Notes: generated by a model from the letters alone, not told the origin. Counted from the first letter of the stretch, positions 46,026 through 58,800 are shown. The stretch is DNA of 64,000 bases from Heliocidaris tuberculata (GCA_025618425.1 CM046851.1:8865110-8929109); one strand, 5' to 3'. Numbers and translations are program-made.

Positions 46026-47760
46026 ATGACAAAGGGAAAGAAGATGCTGAGACATAGAGAGCTAGAGAAAGGGAGAAAACGAGAGGAGAGGTTTAGAGAG
46101 AGAGGGGGGGGGGGTGGGGAAAGAGAGTCATATAGAGAGAGGGGGAGGAGAAAGACGGAGAGAGGATGCAGGGGCAGGGGAGACAGGGAGAAAAGAGGGA
46201 TAAAGGACGTGAGAGGAAAATGGTGACTGAGAAGGTTGGGGAGAGAAAGTAGAGGAGGAGGAGAGAGAACAGAAGAGAAGACTACGCAAGGCAAGACAGG
46301 ACAGGGAAGAAAGGAGAGACGGGGGATGATTCCGACCAGAAGACAGACAGATAGACAGAGTCAGAGAGAGAAACAGACAGACAAGCAGAGAGACGGGTAA
46401 GGAAGAGGGAGATGGTACAAGGGAGTGGGTGGTAAGATGAGAGAGGGAGAGGGAGAGAGAGAGCGCTGAGGGGGGAAGGATCAAATTAGTGATGGACAGA
46501 GCGGGGATGAAGAGGGAGAGGAGGGGGATAGGGAGTGAAAATGGAGACAACAGATTAGTGAGATGACAGGGAGAGAAATAGAGTGAGGGAGAGATGGAGA
46601 GACACGGGCATGACAGGGAGGAAATAAGAGGTGGGGATGGATAGAGAGAGAAAGAGAGAGGCATGCAGGTGGGGGGGGGGGGGTAGACAGACATACAAAC
46701 AAGGTGGGGAGAAAGGGGAAATGGGACAAGAAAATGGATGGGAGGGGAGTGGGGGTGAGAGCAGCGATTTAAAGGGGGTACCCAATGCTGAAACAATGTT
46801 AGTTCATTTAAAAGATCATGATTTTATTAGAAGAAAATCATCTGCCTTAAATTTTTTTTAAATTCGTGTTGCCAGAAAATCCCCGAAATATGGTAAGATT
46901 TCAGGATATTTTGGCCCCTCAGCTGTGTCCCAATTTCAGCTAGGTAACCACAATGACGTCAAAGTGGTTACCTTGTCGCGCAATTATAGCAAAATGCGCG
47001 CAAGGTGTAATGCATTTTGTACAGTCTAGCGCGCAACACATCTGCAATACGCGAACTTGGGTAACCACTTTGACGTCATTGTGGTTACCTAGCTGAAATT
47101 GGGACACAGCTGAGGGGCCAAAATATCCTGAAGTCTTACCATATTTCGGGGATTTTTCTGGCAACACGAATTTTTAAAAAACTTAAGGCAGATGATTTTC
47201 TGCTAATAAAATCATGATCTTTTAAATGAACTAACATTGTTTCAGCATTGGGTACCCCCTTTAAGAGAAGGGGAAAGAAGTTGGGCAGACGGAGAGAGAC
47301 AGGGAGAAAATAAGGGAAGGGGAATAGAAAGACAGACAGAGACAGAAAGAAGTGGGAGAGGAGACAGAAGAGCCATGTAGACAGAGAAGGACAGTCATGA
47401 CAGTGGAGAAAGTGAGAGGAGGAGAAGAAGGAGAGCAAAAAGAGACATCGAAGGTACAGACGGGCATGGTTAAGAGAGAAGTACAGATAGAGAAAGAGAG
47501 AAAGAGAGCTGAGGGGAAGGAGAGAACAAAATATAGACAGAGAAAGAGGATAACAGAGAGACAGAGAGAGAAACAGAGAGGGAGAGAGATGGACAAGGAG
47601 AAACATATAGGGTGAAATTGGGGATGGACTTCAGACAGAAACAGAGATGAGAGAGAGATGGTGCATGAACAGAAAGAACACAATACGAAGGGAGAAGGTG
47701 GACATGGAGAGACTTGGAAGATAAATAGAAGAAGGGAGGATAGCTAGGAACGAAAATCTG
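46026..47760 (+). repeat. Polypurine tract (G/A on the plus strand), split by a foldback element
   Basis: Outside the insertion at 46769-47264 the plus strand is overwhelmingly A and G for about 1.2 kb, in GAGAGA, GGGAGA and AGACAGA words. Long Ser/Pro/Leu frames on the minus strand are composition artefacts. Such mirror-rich purine strands can form triplexes. Confidence 0.85.
46769..47264. mobile_element. TTAA-bounded foldback element with arms of about 205 bp
   Basis: TTAA then AGGGGGTACCCAATGCTG on the left is mirrored by its complement then TTAA on the right. The arms match almost perfectly for about 205 bp, through GGTAACCACNNTGACGTC. The spacer is about 75 bp. It interrupts the polypurine tract. 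Confidence 0.9.
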
Positions 47761-48224
47761 GATCATGTACCATAGGCTTAACTTTGTCTAACTTCCATCT
47801 ATAAATGTACTCAGTCTTGCCATTCGGGTATATTTTGTTCCTGAGTATCTTTACAAAGTGATACACCTACGTTTATGAATCATGTAATTATCCTTTCAAC
47901 GCATTCCAAAATGACATTAAAGATGATCATTATTGTTCGCTGGTGAATCTGTTCTTCCAATGTAAATTCTGGGACCCAACTATCTACCTCTAATTACTAA
48001 TATCAAGGTGTGTTCGGTCGCAAGAAGGCATATTTCTGTCTTAAACAACGAAATTTTGTTGTTCTTAAACCATTCCGTTGCGTACAGCATTATTGACACA
48101 TAGCATATTAATTTTAAAGCATCAATGTATGTTTGAACCATACGTCTATGGTTTGAACATGCATGAATCTTACCAATATATTGGGAGAGGGTTCGAAACG
48201 TGCCTTCTCTATAATAACACGCAA
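47761..48224. other. Inner spacer of the composite element, right side
   Basis: This is AT-rich sequence with no gene or element ends recognised. Confidence 0.4.
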
Positions 48225-49018
48225 ACATTACCCTAATCTACTGCAATGTGTATCTATATTCGATTTGGTCTCAAATGATCAATTTTACTGTCTTTGTGTA
48301 TAAACCATCAAGCATTACAAAGTACTCAATGTACACTATAAAAATCATTTAAATTTCATGCATTTATGCCCATAACTCAACCTATAACTCCTACCACACA
48401 AGCTGGTAAAGCGTCTCAACTGTGCCGCTTCTAACGGGTTTCGCACACAAAAGTCAATGGGCGTCGATCGTGCATGAAAAACGCATGCCGGTATTTCCTC
48501 ATCTGAGATGTGTCATTAAACTGACCATACTGGTACACTTTTAAGGTATATGTGTAAATCTATGCATGAAAATCATGATTATATCCCTCTCAACATATTT
48601 TTGTAAAAATTTGCAGGTTATCATTGATTTTACTAGTTGAAAAACAAGATGACGTTAGGATGCAAGATTTTTGGTGCAAATTTTATCACTTTGTTCACAC
48701 TTTTTGATGTTTTGTGGAATCTAGGTTACTCAAATCACAAAAATAACTCTCTGAATCGATTCCTTACCCTAATTTTACTCCAAAAAAAGCTGTTTTATTT
48801 ATTCATACATGATGTCTAATTCAAAAGATATGCTAATTATGGAATTTCATCAAAAATTCAAGATGGCTTCCAAAATGGCCGATTTTGAACCCCATGGGAC
48901 ACGATTTGGCAATGGGAACATCAAAATTCATTAACTAGACACTTCAGGCATTATAAAAAAGTTGGTTTAAAAAATGTATCTCGATGGTGCACGGGAACCC
49001 CCCTTTCCGACTAGACTA

Positions 49019-51365
49019 CATATGCCCTGTACTATAGCTGCTTCTGACCAAGACTGACTATATTGACACGACCATGTGTGTATGTGTGTAATTGGGTTTT
49101 TACAGACGTGTATCAATCAGATATCGACCTTTAACGTCACCATCCGAAAGACGTGACTCAGTCTCGAACCTGGGTCCACTGAATCAGTTTATAACTTCCA
49201 CTGTTGGCTGGATTACAGGCGCACGCCACAACCACAGTTCTGTGGCCACAACGCCCAGTAGGTAGCTGGATTAGGCTTCTCTCAAGACACAATGATTTTA
49301 TGATAAAAGTGTCAAATAAGGGTCTGTACTTGCAGACTCAGCTATATATTATGTGACGAGGTTATACGTTAAACCTTTTCTTTATAATTATGCACTTAAA
49401 GGGAAGCTTGAGTTCTGGGAAAGGTAAAATATCATTTGTGGGCTTTTTCATTCTTTTTATGTCAGTTTGGAAGATTATCATAGTAGATATGTCCCCTGAA
49501 AAGGATTGCTCTCTTCAAATGCTCTCTCATTCAAAATATGACAGGAAACAGCTGAGATGTTCGGGCCTAACATTTTGTGTGTAGTCCCATATACACATTA
49601 TTTTATGTGTGATGTGCATGTGACTCTCAGCAGGATTGAGTCAATTTCTTATGGTGATTCAAAAACCTTGCAGCATACACCAATTCTTATGTGCTATATA
49701 ATCAACCTTTCGCAATTGCTTTGAGACAGTTTCTTTCTCAATTCAATCTCATGACCAGAACTCAACTTTATCTTTTAATCATGACAGTTGGATCACCTTT
49801 CATAGAATACGCGTTGTATCCTACACGGTTAAGCCGTGTAAAAGGCTTGCAGATACAGTGGGGTATCCAGTATGTTAAAACGGGGGGGGGGGGGGGGGAT
49901 GCTGACGATCAATCTGATGGGGTTTGGGATAGACCAGAGTGTCGACCACTAAACCATGAAGCTGAGATTTCGATTCTGTTTTAGCTCTATAACTAAACCA
50001 ACTAACATCTCCCGAACAGAGGGGGGGGGGGGGGGGGGGGATCCGGATTTATTATTTATTCATTTTTGCATGCTTTATAGAGGTGGGTCCCAGGTACAGC
50101 TAGGGGCGTACGGCTCCTGGCTCCCCTTTCGACCCTTACGTACGTCACTCAAATAGAAATAGAATACTCACATTCGAAGGGCACTGATCTGTCTACCAAA
50201 CAAAATTTGATCAGAAGAAACTCCATAATATTGTGATTGGATGCGACATCGTACCACTTTCGGTTCATCAAGGTTACATTCTATATCAATGCATTCACAC
50301 CTTCCTATATAACTGTACGTTGACCTAAAAATGGCGTAGAATTACGACACCTATGCAAGGTTTGACCCAAGGTCAAGATGTTAACACCACTTCCAAAGTG
50401 TGTCAGTTGATTTGTAAACCATAGTTTCTATTTAAAGGTATTACAGAGGTTTGGTAAAAGAGCCTTTTTATAAACTACCGATTTTACATCTCTACTTTTG
50501 ATAAAATTAATCAAAGTGTTCAAAGACATTTGAATAATTGAAATCACCATTTTCTTTAATAAAAAAACTAACACAAAACAAAAAATAATAAAACATAAAA
50601 CAAAACAAATAAACAAACAAACAAACAAACAAGCAAACACAAGAAACAAACGAGAGAGAGAGAGAACCCCCCCCCCCCCAGAAACTAACAAATAAAGAGT
50701 GACAAGCCTCCAAGTTCCAGTGAGACCATCATGAGTGAATGGAAGCTGTTTTCAAAGAATCTACTATTACCTTAGATTCTAATTTTGCTATTGATCTTCC
50801 AAGTTAGAAGATCAATAGCGAAATTGTTGCATTTCCAAAGGCTCATGCTAGACCAAAAGGAACAACTCTTTACAATCATCAGTCGTCATCTTCCGCTGTA
50901 TGGTCAATATGCCTATACATCATTAACCTGATAGTATGCATACCGTAACCAAGCTAACAAAACTAATATATTTGGAAATGGATAGTTTTCGTCAGTTTTC
51001 ATCAAGTTGTACTGGTGGATTGGATAGTGGATTAAATTTATCTACCAGGACAACTTGCGCGATATTCTTTGGGCCTTGCCCTCCATCGCTCTCAATGAGC
51101 TTATTTCTACCCGCAAGTTAATTGTCACTGAATACCAGGATAAGAGGTTATTATTTAATCTCTTTCCTAGTTGTTGTTAAAGGAGGTTAAAGCCCACTTC
51201 GGCTATTCGTATGTCATTTGGGATGAAAACATAGTTGCCAGAGTTGACATAATTATGCTTTCTGGAATAAGTTTTACCCTTTGAGCATCTAGCATTATTC
51301 CTAGTATAATTTGACACATTGTGGCATAATCTTAGCATAATTCTAGAGAACAACTAATAAACTTT
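49019..51365. other. Intergenic; decayed SINE-like words, G-runs, small hairpin
   Basis: GTCTCGAACCTGGGT at about 49160 resembles a decayed B box. G-runs lie at 49882-49898 and 50021-50040. At 50782-50826 a hairpin has a 19-bp stem with one mismatch (TTTGCTATTGATCTTC against GAAGATCAATAGCGAA) and a 7-nt loop. No gene was recognised. Confidence 0.4.
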
Positions 51366-51430
51366 TTTTGTTGTTGCTTGTCAGAGAATTTTGGAGTAAA
51401 AAGACACCCCAAAACGCTGATGACCCGTGT
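51366..51430. repeat. Fragment of a CAGNGGCG-class element
   Basis: TTGTTGCTTGTCAGAGAATT followed by ACACCCCAAAACGCTGATGA matches the interiors at 4756 and 15740. No ends are present. Confidence 0.55.
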
Positions 51431-51499
51431 CAATGGGTCCAACACAATTTGGCATCATTTAGCATATTTTTTGTCGGTCCCTAGCATAATTTATTATCC

Positions 51500-51794
51500 A
51501 ATTTCTGGCGCTGGTCACACTGAAGAAAGGACACTCCTAGGCCAATTAGAATTACTGAGGGAGGGTATACCAGCTAATTATATGCTGACAAATTTGAAAG
51601 GCATATTTTGCCTACATTTTTACACCGACAGAATATTAGATGTGCCGAATGAGCAATTTTCCAAATACTGGGGGTATTGTTACCGTTTAATTCGCTATAC
51701 CAATACCGACGGACCGAAGTATGATGTAGCCATCAAATTAATGCGACAGGCTGACCATCGTCATTTTTTAAATCGTTTTTTGGACCGTCGTTGA
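51500..51794 (+). CDS. Unidentified open frame, possible exon
   Basis: The frame is open into the CAGNGGCG fragment on its left and ends TGA at 51794. The last 90 or so residues look protein-like: GQLELLREGIPANYML, FYTDRILDVPNEQF, YWGYCYRLIRYTNTDG and RHFLNRFLDRR, balanced in composition and free of low complexity. No family was recognised. No clear acceptor or ATG marks the start. It faces the open frame at 51828-52094 tail to tail, 33 bp away. It could be an exon, a relic of a mobile element, or chance. Confidence 0.25.
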
Positions 51795-51827
51795 ACTGCC
51801 CGGACAATAACCGTTTTGACCACAACT

Positions 51828-52094
51828 TTATGTCATACTATGGTCATACTCTTCACAGAAATAACGCGCATCAATAGCTCCTCTAACCGTCTTCAGTGCA
51901 GATATAGTTAGCTGATCAATACTTTGCGGAGGTTTGTATTGTATGGGATATAGAACAAGGTGATGTTGTACTGTAGGGTTTCTGTCTGGTCCCAGGGGTG
52001 TTCCAACACGATTCTTTATACGGGACCACGGGTGAAGCATGTAGGCATAGGCTACAGTGATTGTCACGTTCAATACAGTGTCCAGACTCAGGCT
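51828..52094 (-). CDS. Unidentified open frame, possible last exon
   Basis: On the minus strand this frame runs about 88 codons to TAA at 51830-51828. It includes MLHPWSRIKNRVGTPLG, HHLVLYPIQYKPPQSID and ARYFCEEYDHSMT. A second frame over the same bases is open for 66 codons. Upstream on the same strand are exon-like signals: acceptor ttctttcag near 52553 with donor gtacgt at 52450, and acceptor tttttcag near 52297. The phases do not join cleanly to this frame. No family was recognised. Confidence 0.2.
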   Translation of the reverse strand, partial: SLSLDTVLNVTITVAYAYMLHPWSRIKNRVGTPLGPDRNPTVQHHLVLYPIQYKPPQSIDQLTISALKTVRGAIDARYFCEEYDHSMT

Positions 52095-53112
52095 GCAGGT
52101 CTATCCACATAGCCATATCTCAGTTATCTTGTTTGAAAGGCAAAAAGAAGATTGTTTGTAGTAAAGATGCAGAGCTCTGGGCAATGTGAACATCAATTGT
52201 TGCAATTGGTAAGTAGACGATATTTTTGACCTTCAGACCATGCCTCATTTTCTCTCCCATTTACCCTGCCAAGGAGGAAATTCATCACGTTCCTGAAAAA
52301 AAAAATTACAATAGCTTTTTACAGATGCAGACGATCTGTTTATGATATGTTCATCAATTTTCCAATATATCAGCATGTACATGATTTTGATTTTGATCCC
52401 GGTTTTGATTAAGAAAAAAATATAGAATGAGCAAAATTTGAACACGTACGTTGTTCTTCTTCTGCTTGTTTTTGTCTTTCGGGATGGGCCTTTTCAACAT
52501 TCTCCTCGGCATTCTTGTAACGTGACTAGAACTTAGAAGTCAAGTTGGTGGCTGAAAGAACAATAATAGAGATGGTATTTTATTCCTCTTTGCATTCGTG
52601 TTACTCCCCTTATGTCATGCTTTATGTCACAATGAGCGGTTCCCATTAATCATACTTTTGTGTACCAAGTCGAATAAAAATATCATGTACATATTTTTGG
52701 GCCACTGATTGACTTCTGATCCCTAAACCCTGAGCTCTTCAATTTGCTCGTAATTGCAAAACCAAATGATGCGACTCTCAAATACATAGGCACTTAAAGG
52801 ATTCTGTCGAGAAAAAAAAAAAAAAAATCAGCCAAAATTGTTATCGACAGCAAGACAATAAAACACGGAATGAATTTCTTCTGAAGAAATAGTTAATAAT
52901 TACATTTTTTTTGGGGGGGGGGGAGGGGGGATCCACATAAGAGCAAAACAAACAAACCAAAATAAAACAAAACGACAAACAAAACAAAACAAAACAACAA
53001 CAACCACAGAGATACCGAAGAGATGCACTAATGTTATAATACACTAAGCGATGGAAGTTTTGTTTAAAAAACTTTCCACCACTGCGATGGGTCAATAGTT
53101 TATGGAGATCAT

Positions 53113-53671
53113 TTAAAGGGCAATCCAACCTTTGTAATAATTTGATTTGTGTGAAAGCAGAAAAGTCAGAGAAGCAGATTGGTGAAAGGTGAAAGTTTGA
53201 ACGAAATCGGACAAGCAATAAGAGAGTTATGATTTTTTTTTTCAAAGGTGTAATCACTATACATATGTGAATTTTAAATTGGCCGTACCGATACGGTCAC
53301 TAGCGGCGGTCAACTTTCCCGTTCGCTCCAACAAATGTATATCTCAGTAGGATGTTTTTCTTTTTTGGAGGACCTATGGCAATATGCTATCTATAATATA
53401 TTTTGAGTACTGCCCCAAGGGAAAAGGCGCTAAGGAGAAAACCGGAATTTAACATTTTTGGTTTACCACAAATAGGAAAGTTGACCGTAAATACGTCACA
53501 ATCGATTCACCAAATTGCCAATTTGAGATTCGCAGAGATGTAGTGATCTCATTTTCCAAACATTCATAACTTTCATCATTTCTTTCAAACTTTCACCATC
53601 CAGTTTCTCTTATTTTTCTCCTATCACACAAATCAGCTCTTTTTAAAACAAAGGTTGGATTGCCTTTTTAA
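53113..53671. mobile_element. TTAA-bounded foldback element, family E (copy 2)
   Basis: TTAA then AGGGCAATCCAACCTTT on the left is mirrored by AAAGGTTGGATTGCC and TTAA on the right. Its interior shares AGAGAAGCAGATTGGTGAAA and CAATATGCTATCTATAATAT with the copy at 11507-12393. Unlike that copy, it has no nested insertion. Confidence 0.8.
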
Positions 53672-54878
53672 GATCTTATTATTATTTTAACAATATGAAT
53701 CCATTATGAAATTAAATATGTTCGAAGCAAACACATTAGTGTTTTGTTGTTGTGGTGAGCGATACTAAAAATGTAATGCCAAACTCGTTAAATTCGTTGC
53801 TATTAGGCATTCAGGGATAAGAATATGCTTATGGTGATTACTTTTTTTTTCTGTTCCATCTGTTTCATTTGGTTCGGCTTGCCCTTCGGGCTAATATACA
53901 GACCATTGAACCTTTATGAGCAGATAATGCGCGGTTTCATAATTATACCTAGGGTTGCATCTAGATGACATTAAATTTTGGTAGCGAAAAGAATTTTGTT
54001 GACTGCAGTTTCATATTATCATTCCTCGACAGACATGTCAAATGTGTATCAAAATATGATTTACCAATATTTTTCACTCTGTCTAAGGGGAAATTGGAGA
54101 GTGTACGTTTTTTCACGAATTAAGAACAAGTTTCGTTCAAGTCTATTCCGTTTTTATTACGTTCATTGAAAAAGAGAGAGGGGGGGGGGGGGTGAAAGGA
54201 AGATATAAGATGAGTTTTTATCTCTTGTAGATGTGTTTACGTTTTCGTTTTCTTACGTTTTGAGGTACATGTAAGTAATGAAATACGTGTCCTGTTTCCT
54301 TCGATGAAATCTTTTATTCACGCATTGTCAAAAGTACTTTTCCTTAAAACGATATTTTAGAAATATATCAAAAAATTTGGTATCCAAATATTTTTTTCAA
54401 AATTCCAAATATAGCTGTGAGCTGTTCATACCACTTAGGTTTATAGATTATGGTCTTAGCCAATCGTGTTTCCTTAAAATTTCGGGGGCACTGGTGTTAT
54501 CGGACCGGGGGGGGGGGGGGGGGGGGCTCGTCGGTCTTCCTTGGGGGATGAAATCCGATAAAACAAGATCATTGAGTGGGGGGGGGGGATGTGGGAGGGG
54601 GTCGTACCATCCCCCCTTTCTTTTCTTTTTCTCTCTTTCTCCTCTTTTTTTTCTCTCCCTCTTTTCGATTTTTTTGGGGCGGAGGGCTCAAGTCCCCTAG
54701 TGTAAGTGCACACGATTTTATATTTCATCAGTTAGTCAGCATTGGCTAGCAAATGAAAGAATGAAAATAATCCGCTAATTGTCAAAAGTAATTCATCAAA
54801 TGAGTACCACTCAACAGCGAAATCATACTACTCCCCCCCCCCCCAAGAGAGTGACATTGTGTATGTTATTAGTTGGTA

Positions 54879-54924
<46 letters not shown>

Positions 54925-57900
54925 ATGTATGTCGAAGCCATTTAGCTTACCATGCTTACTGTCGCTGTCAGAGCATGCAGGCTTTCAAATGTATGTTATG
55001 GAAACGAAATGCAATTACACACAATGTGTAATGTTTGCGAAGGACAATTCTCGTGATTTCCAGCACTCATCATCGTTTGCATTCTTTCACCCGAACCATG
55101 TATTTTGCATCAGTCATACTATTGTACTTTTGCGAGGGCCGCTCTGAATATATGAAAAGATAAAGGAAGGTTACTTATCACTGTGTTTCCATTGCTACTC
55201 ATTCCGTTGAAAGGTGTTGTTCTTGTTTTTGTTTTTGTTTTTTCAGTTTGTGGGGTGTACAACATGACGCTGCTAAAATTGTGTAAATGTGATGTACTCA
55301 GCAGTGTAGAAACTGCAATTTAGATTATTTTCACATTTTAATCATGCAGTTTTAAAGTTAAGGCGATATACCACCTTTTGAAGTGTAAACCATGTCATCT
55401 TTTTATTTAAACGAAAGAGGGCCGTACTGTAAAAAGCAGACTGGTTTTAATATGGAGTGTGCAAGTGTAAACCTCTCTGTTCTTTAAAATTAATGTAATT
55501 TTGTAGGAAAGGAATGAACGCTATACAGGCAGTCGTGACAAAAAAAGGAGAAATTGATTTCATGTTGACGTTTAAAAGAAATGTATTTTTATTCTCTTTG
55601 ACAATACAGAATAAATGACACATGACGCTCCATAACTCAGTGGAATAACTCTACACCTCAACTAAAGTACGTGTAAGTATTCCTGTGAATACCAGTCATT
55701 GAGTCTTCTTTTTTTTTTCAAACTGACCCAGGGACTCGCTTATAAAAGTAATCGAGTTTCACAAAAGAACGGATTGATCAGCGTGTAATGGCATGCTTTG
55801 TGTCGCACAATCGGATTTTTTTGTCTTCTATACTTTTGTCACTTTTGTAGTGAGAAATTTCAAGGTAAATGAGTGAAATATCAATATTGTATTCTAAAAG
55901 AGGTGACAAGGTCAATTTGTTAAGTGTATTTACTTAACTGTCTACAAAGCATTTGAGGGCCATACTGATATCCTTCTTATAATCTGTTGTCATCACGAGT
56001 GTATATATGAAGGCGGCAACAATTCCGCTCTTGTGGATTTCCACCCCCTCAAAATACAATAAAACAAATGAATAAAAATGCAAAATTTTCATGAAGATAA
56101 GTACTATCAACTTATTTTAAAAGAAATTCTTGAAAACTCATTAAGTATGCAGAATTTCTTTTTAAAACTTCCTCCTTCCATTCCAAGAAGGTTAGGCCCT
56201 GGATAAATTGTGAGGCGAAGTTAAGGGGCAGTGGGGCATTTGTTCTGACGACTGAAATTAACGAAATTATGTAATAAAAAGACGCAAAATAGATCTGACT
56301 TGCGTTGTATGACAATGATATTTGCATGGCATTTGTTTACCTTGTTTACAGACAGTCGATGAAGCCTATTCAGATAAACGACCTTTCCTAAAGGCTATAC
56401 GTACAGGTATTTGGAAAATAGTATTTGGATACTTGTAGTCTGACTTTCGGAGAAATCCCTCAAGTCTCTGTAGCAGTGCAAAAAATGAAGGCGATCTTTT
56501 TTATAGGTTGCTTGGCAAAAAATATCAGTAAGCTGGTTAAATTCCTACTGTAAAAATAAATATGAAACTTTATAAATCATTATATTACAAAACAATGCCG
56601 TAGTTATCTCAAGTGATAAGGGTAGGCTTCTGATTTTAATTTAAGGAAGAAAATGATAGTTTCACCTGTCATAACAATTTTAATAAGTGATGAGGTTAGA
56701 GGTACCCCACATATATGGTACAGAATTTACTGTAGTGTAGTCGATACTTTATGAGACAGTCCATGTTTATCTACTAACTGTTAATAACGAATACTTAGGC
56801 CCCTATTTAATTTATGTGTAACCAGCTTGGTGGTGTTATCCTTTATTCACTCTCTGTGTGCATCACCATGACAACCGGCCAAACACTGTGACCACTCTAT
56901 GTATTCACAGACACGACGCGATGTGTATTGTAGCCAGTGTGGAGCATGAACAGTGTTGTGTATTTGAGCCTGAAGGGTAACAAGTGATATTATGCTTTCT
57001 GCACAAATTTGATTTTTATATGTTGGTAGACATGACTTTGTGGGCGAATTGGGGCCGAAACCCCTATTCAAAAATATTCTGATAGTGCCCCTGACTGTAG
57101 CCTGTTAAAACCAAAGAGATGTGAGTGGTTAGCTTTCTTGTCTATACCTATACAAAGACTTTCCGGAGATTTGAATCCTGTCACTACCCGTTTATGGAGG
57201 CCCTATATAATTTTATGTGAGCAGGGAGCCCGTACAAAGGTTTCCGCGATACGCGATACGAGGTTATTGTTTCATAATATTGCGCAAGAGAATATAAGTT
57301 ATGATTTTAAAGGTCCCCTGCAACCTAAATGCAAGTTGATTCCTGTTGATGTGCAGGGATGCATACAACTTATATTTCGTTATTCAAACAGGGGGAGTTA
57401 TTTCCCCCTTCCCGCGCAAAGCGCGAAAACTTTGAAGTTTTAGCAAATTTTGAGAGAAAGATAACGGCTCGTAGCGCCCTTTTTAGGTTTGTTTGTTTTT
57501 TCTCTCACTTCCCCCGCTTTTTCGCTCTCGCTTTTTTTTTTAAGGGGCTGAATAGGGGGAGGGGCCAGTGCCCCCTTGTGCCCCCCCCCCGTCTACGCCA
57601 GTGGTTGGTGGTCAAAATCAGCGAATTGCCCAGGCATTATGATTAAGTTTATGTGCTATTATATCACAGTTATAAATGTTGATTAGTTCGTGCCTACGCG
57701 TTATGCGTGGAGCCCTTACAATTGCTCACTGAAAAAGAATTATTATAATGCTCATCGGCGTAGCTTCGCGGGCACGGTGGCACTAGCCCCCATATAATGG
57801 CGAGAAATAAGAAAGGGGCAGAAGCAACTGGACAGGGGGAGGAAGTAACGTTAATAGATGATACTACCCTTCTTTCACTCTCCCCTCACTCGATTGTCTT

Positions 57901-58786
57901 GTTCTCTCGCATTTCACGGTTGCACTGCTGCCTATCAAAGGCCTCAATGGCTGGACACATGCTAAAAAAGTGATACTACATTATGTTCCTGTCAGGGGCG
58001 TATCCCAAACTTTGTAAAGGACGGGGGGAAAACGCAGAAAAATTATGTCAGAAGTATCACATTTTTCTGGTGCCTGATTGGTCGGAAATTTGAAATTTTT
58101 AATAATAATAATATCGAATATTGAGGAGTGCTAAGAACAAAAAGTACCATAGCGTTTACAAAAAACCCCACATATTTGATAAGAAAACAGAAAAATTCAC
58201 AGACTAAAAAAAAATCAGATCACATGAGATTATTGTGGGAAGAAGTGCCTTTTATTTTTAAGGTATCTCTTGATAATTAGCATAATGAAAACGATAATTG
58301 GTATAATGTAAACAAGTGGAGGAGTCTGTTAAAGAAGTATGGCTTGTATTTCATAGACCCCTGTTTGAAAAAAGCAGTCCATAAAGTAAAAGAAAAAATG
58401 AAAGAATAAACGTGCTAATTTGAGCACTATAAACAAGTATTTTAAAAAGAGAGGGAAAAAGAACAATTAAGAAGAACAAAAAAGAAGGGGGTGTGAACAG
58501 TACTTGGGGGAGAGAGGGAGAAAGAAAAACAAAAACAAAAATCTTGTGAAAAAACTTTATTGTTTGTGTCTTTCTTTCTCTCTTTCTCTCTTGAAGGTGA
58601 CAAGATGGGTTATTTCTCTTAATTATGCAAAGTGGGATGTTGTTCCACGTCTTTGATGCGGCCATTGTTAAAACGTTTTTCAGCTGATGAGAGTCAAGAT
58701 TTTGGAATAACGAGTTTACATGCATCGGTTGTGTGCTTCAGGTATGCCACTTGGGCTTCAAAAATGAGTCATGGGCCTGTTGTGCC
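53672..58786. other. Intergenic; CT tract, G-runs, scattered element remnants
   Basis: A CT tract lies at 54881-54922 and G-runs lie at 54182-54193, 54508-54526 and 54577-54588. CAGNGGCG-class remnants occur near 57590-57606 (CTACGCCAGTGG) and 57992 (CAGGGGCGTATCCC). No convincing gene was found. Confidence 0.4.
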
Positions 58787-58800
58787 GGGGGGGGGGGGGG

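Larger units (their letters stand above)
40436..49018. mobile_element. Large composite element with inverted arms of about 0.8 kb
   Basis: The left arm is 40436-40713 continued at about 45074-45620. The right arm is 49018 back to about 48225. Reading inward from each end, the arms match closely for about 800 bp, starting TAGTCTAGTCGGAAAG and ending near GATTAGGGTAA. Flanks on both sides read CAT next to the arm, a possible 3-bp target duplication but weak. The left arm is interrupted by the LINE at 40714-45073, whereas the right arm is continuous at the same point. No transposase was found inside, so it is non-autonomous or gutted. Confidence 0.8.

Noticed and set aside
46128..46796. 222-codon and overlapping Ser/Pro/Leu frames on the minus strand
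   Set aside because: The polypurine composition removes stop codons from several frames at once. No motif was found.
50782..50826. Short perfect-looking hairpin as a microRNA precursor
   Set aside because: At 45 nt with no pairing beyond the 19-bp stem it is too short for a usual precursor.
57138..57646. Overlapping plus-strand frames of about 100 codons
   Set aside because: The second half is CAGNGGCG-class repeat sequence and the first half has no recognised motif or splice signals.
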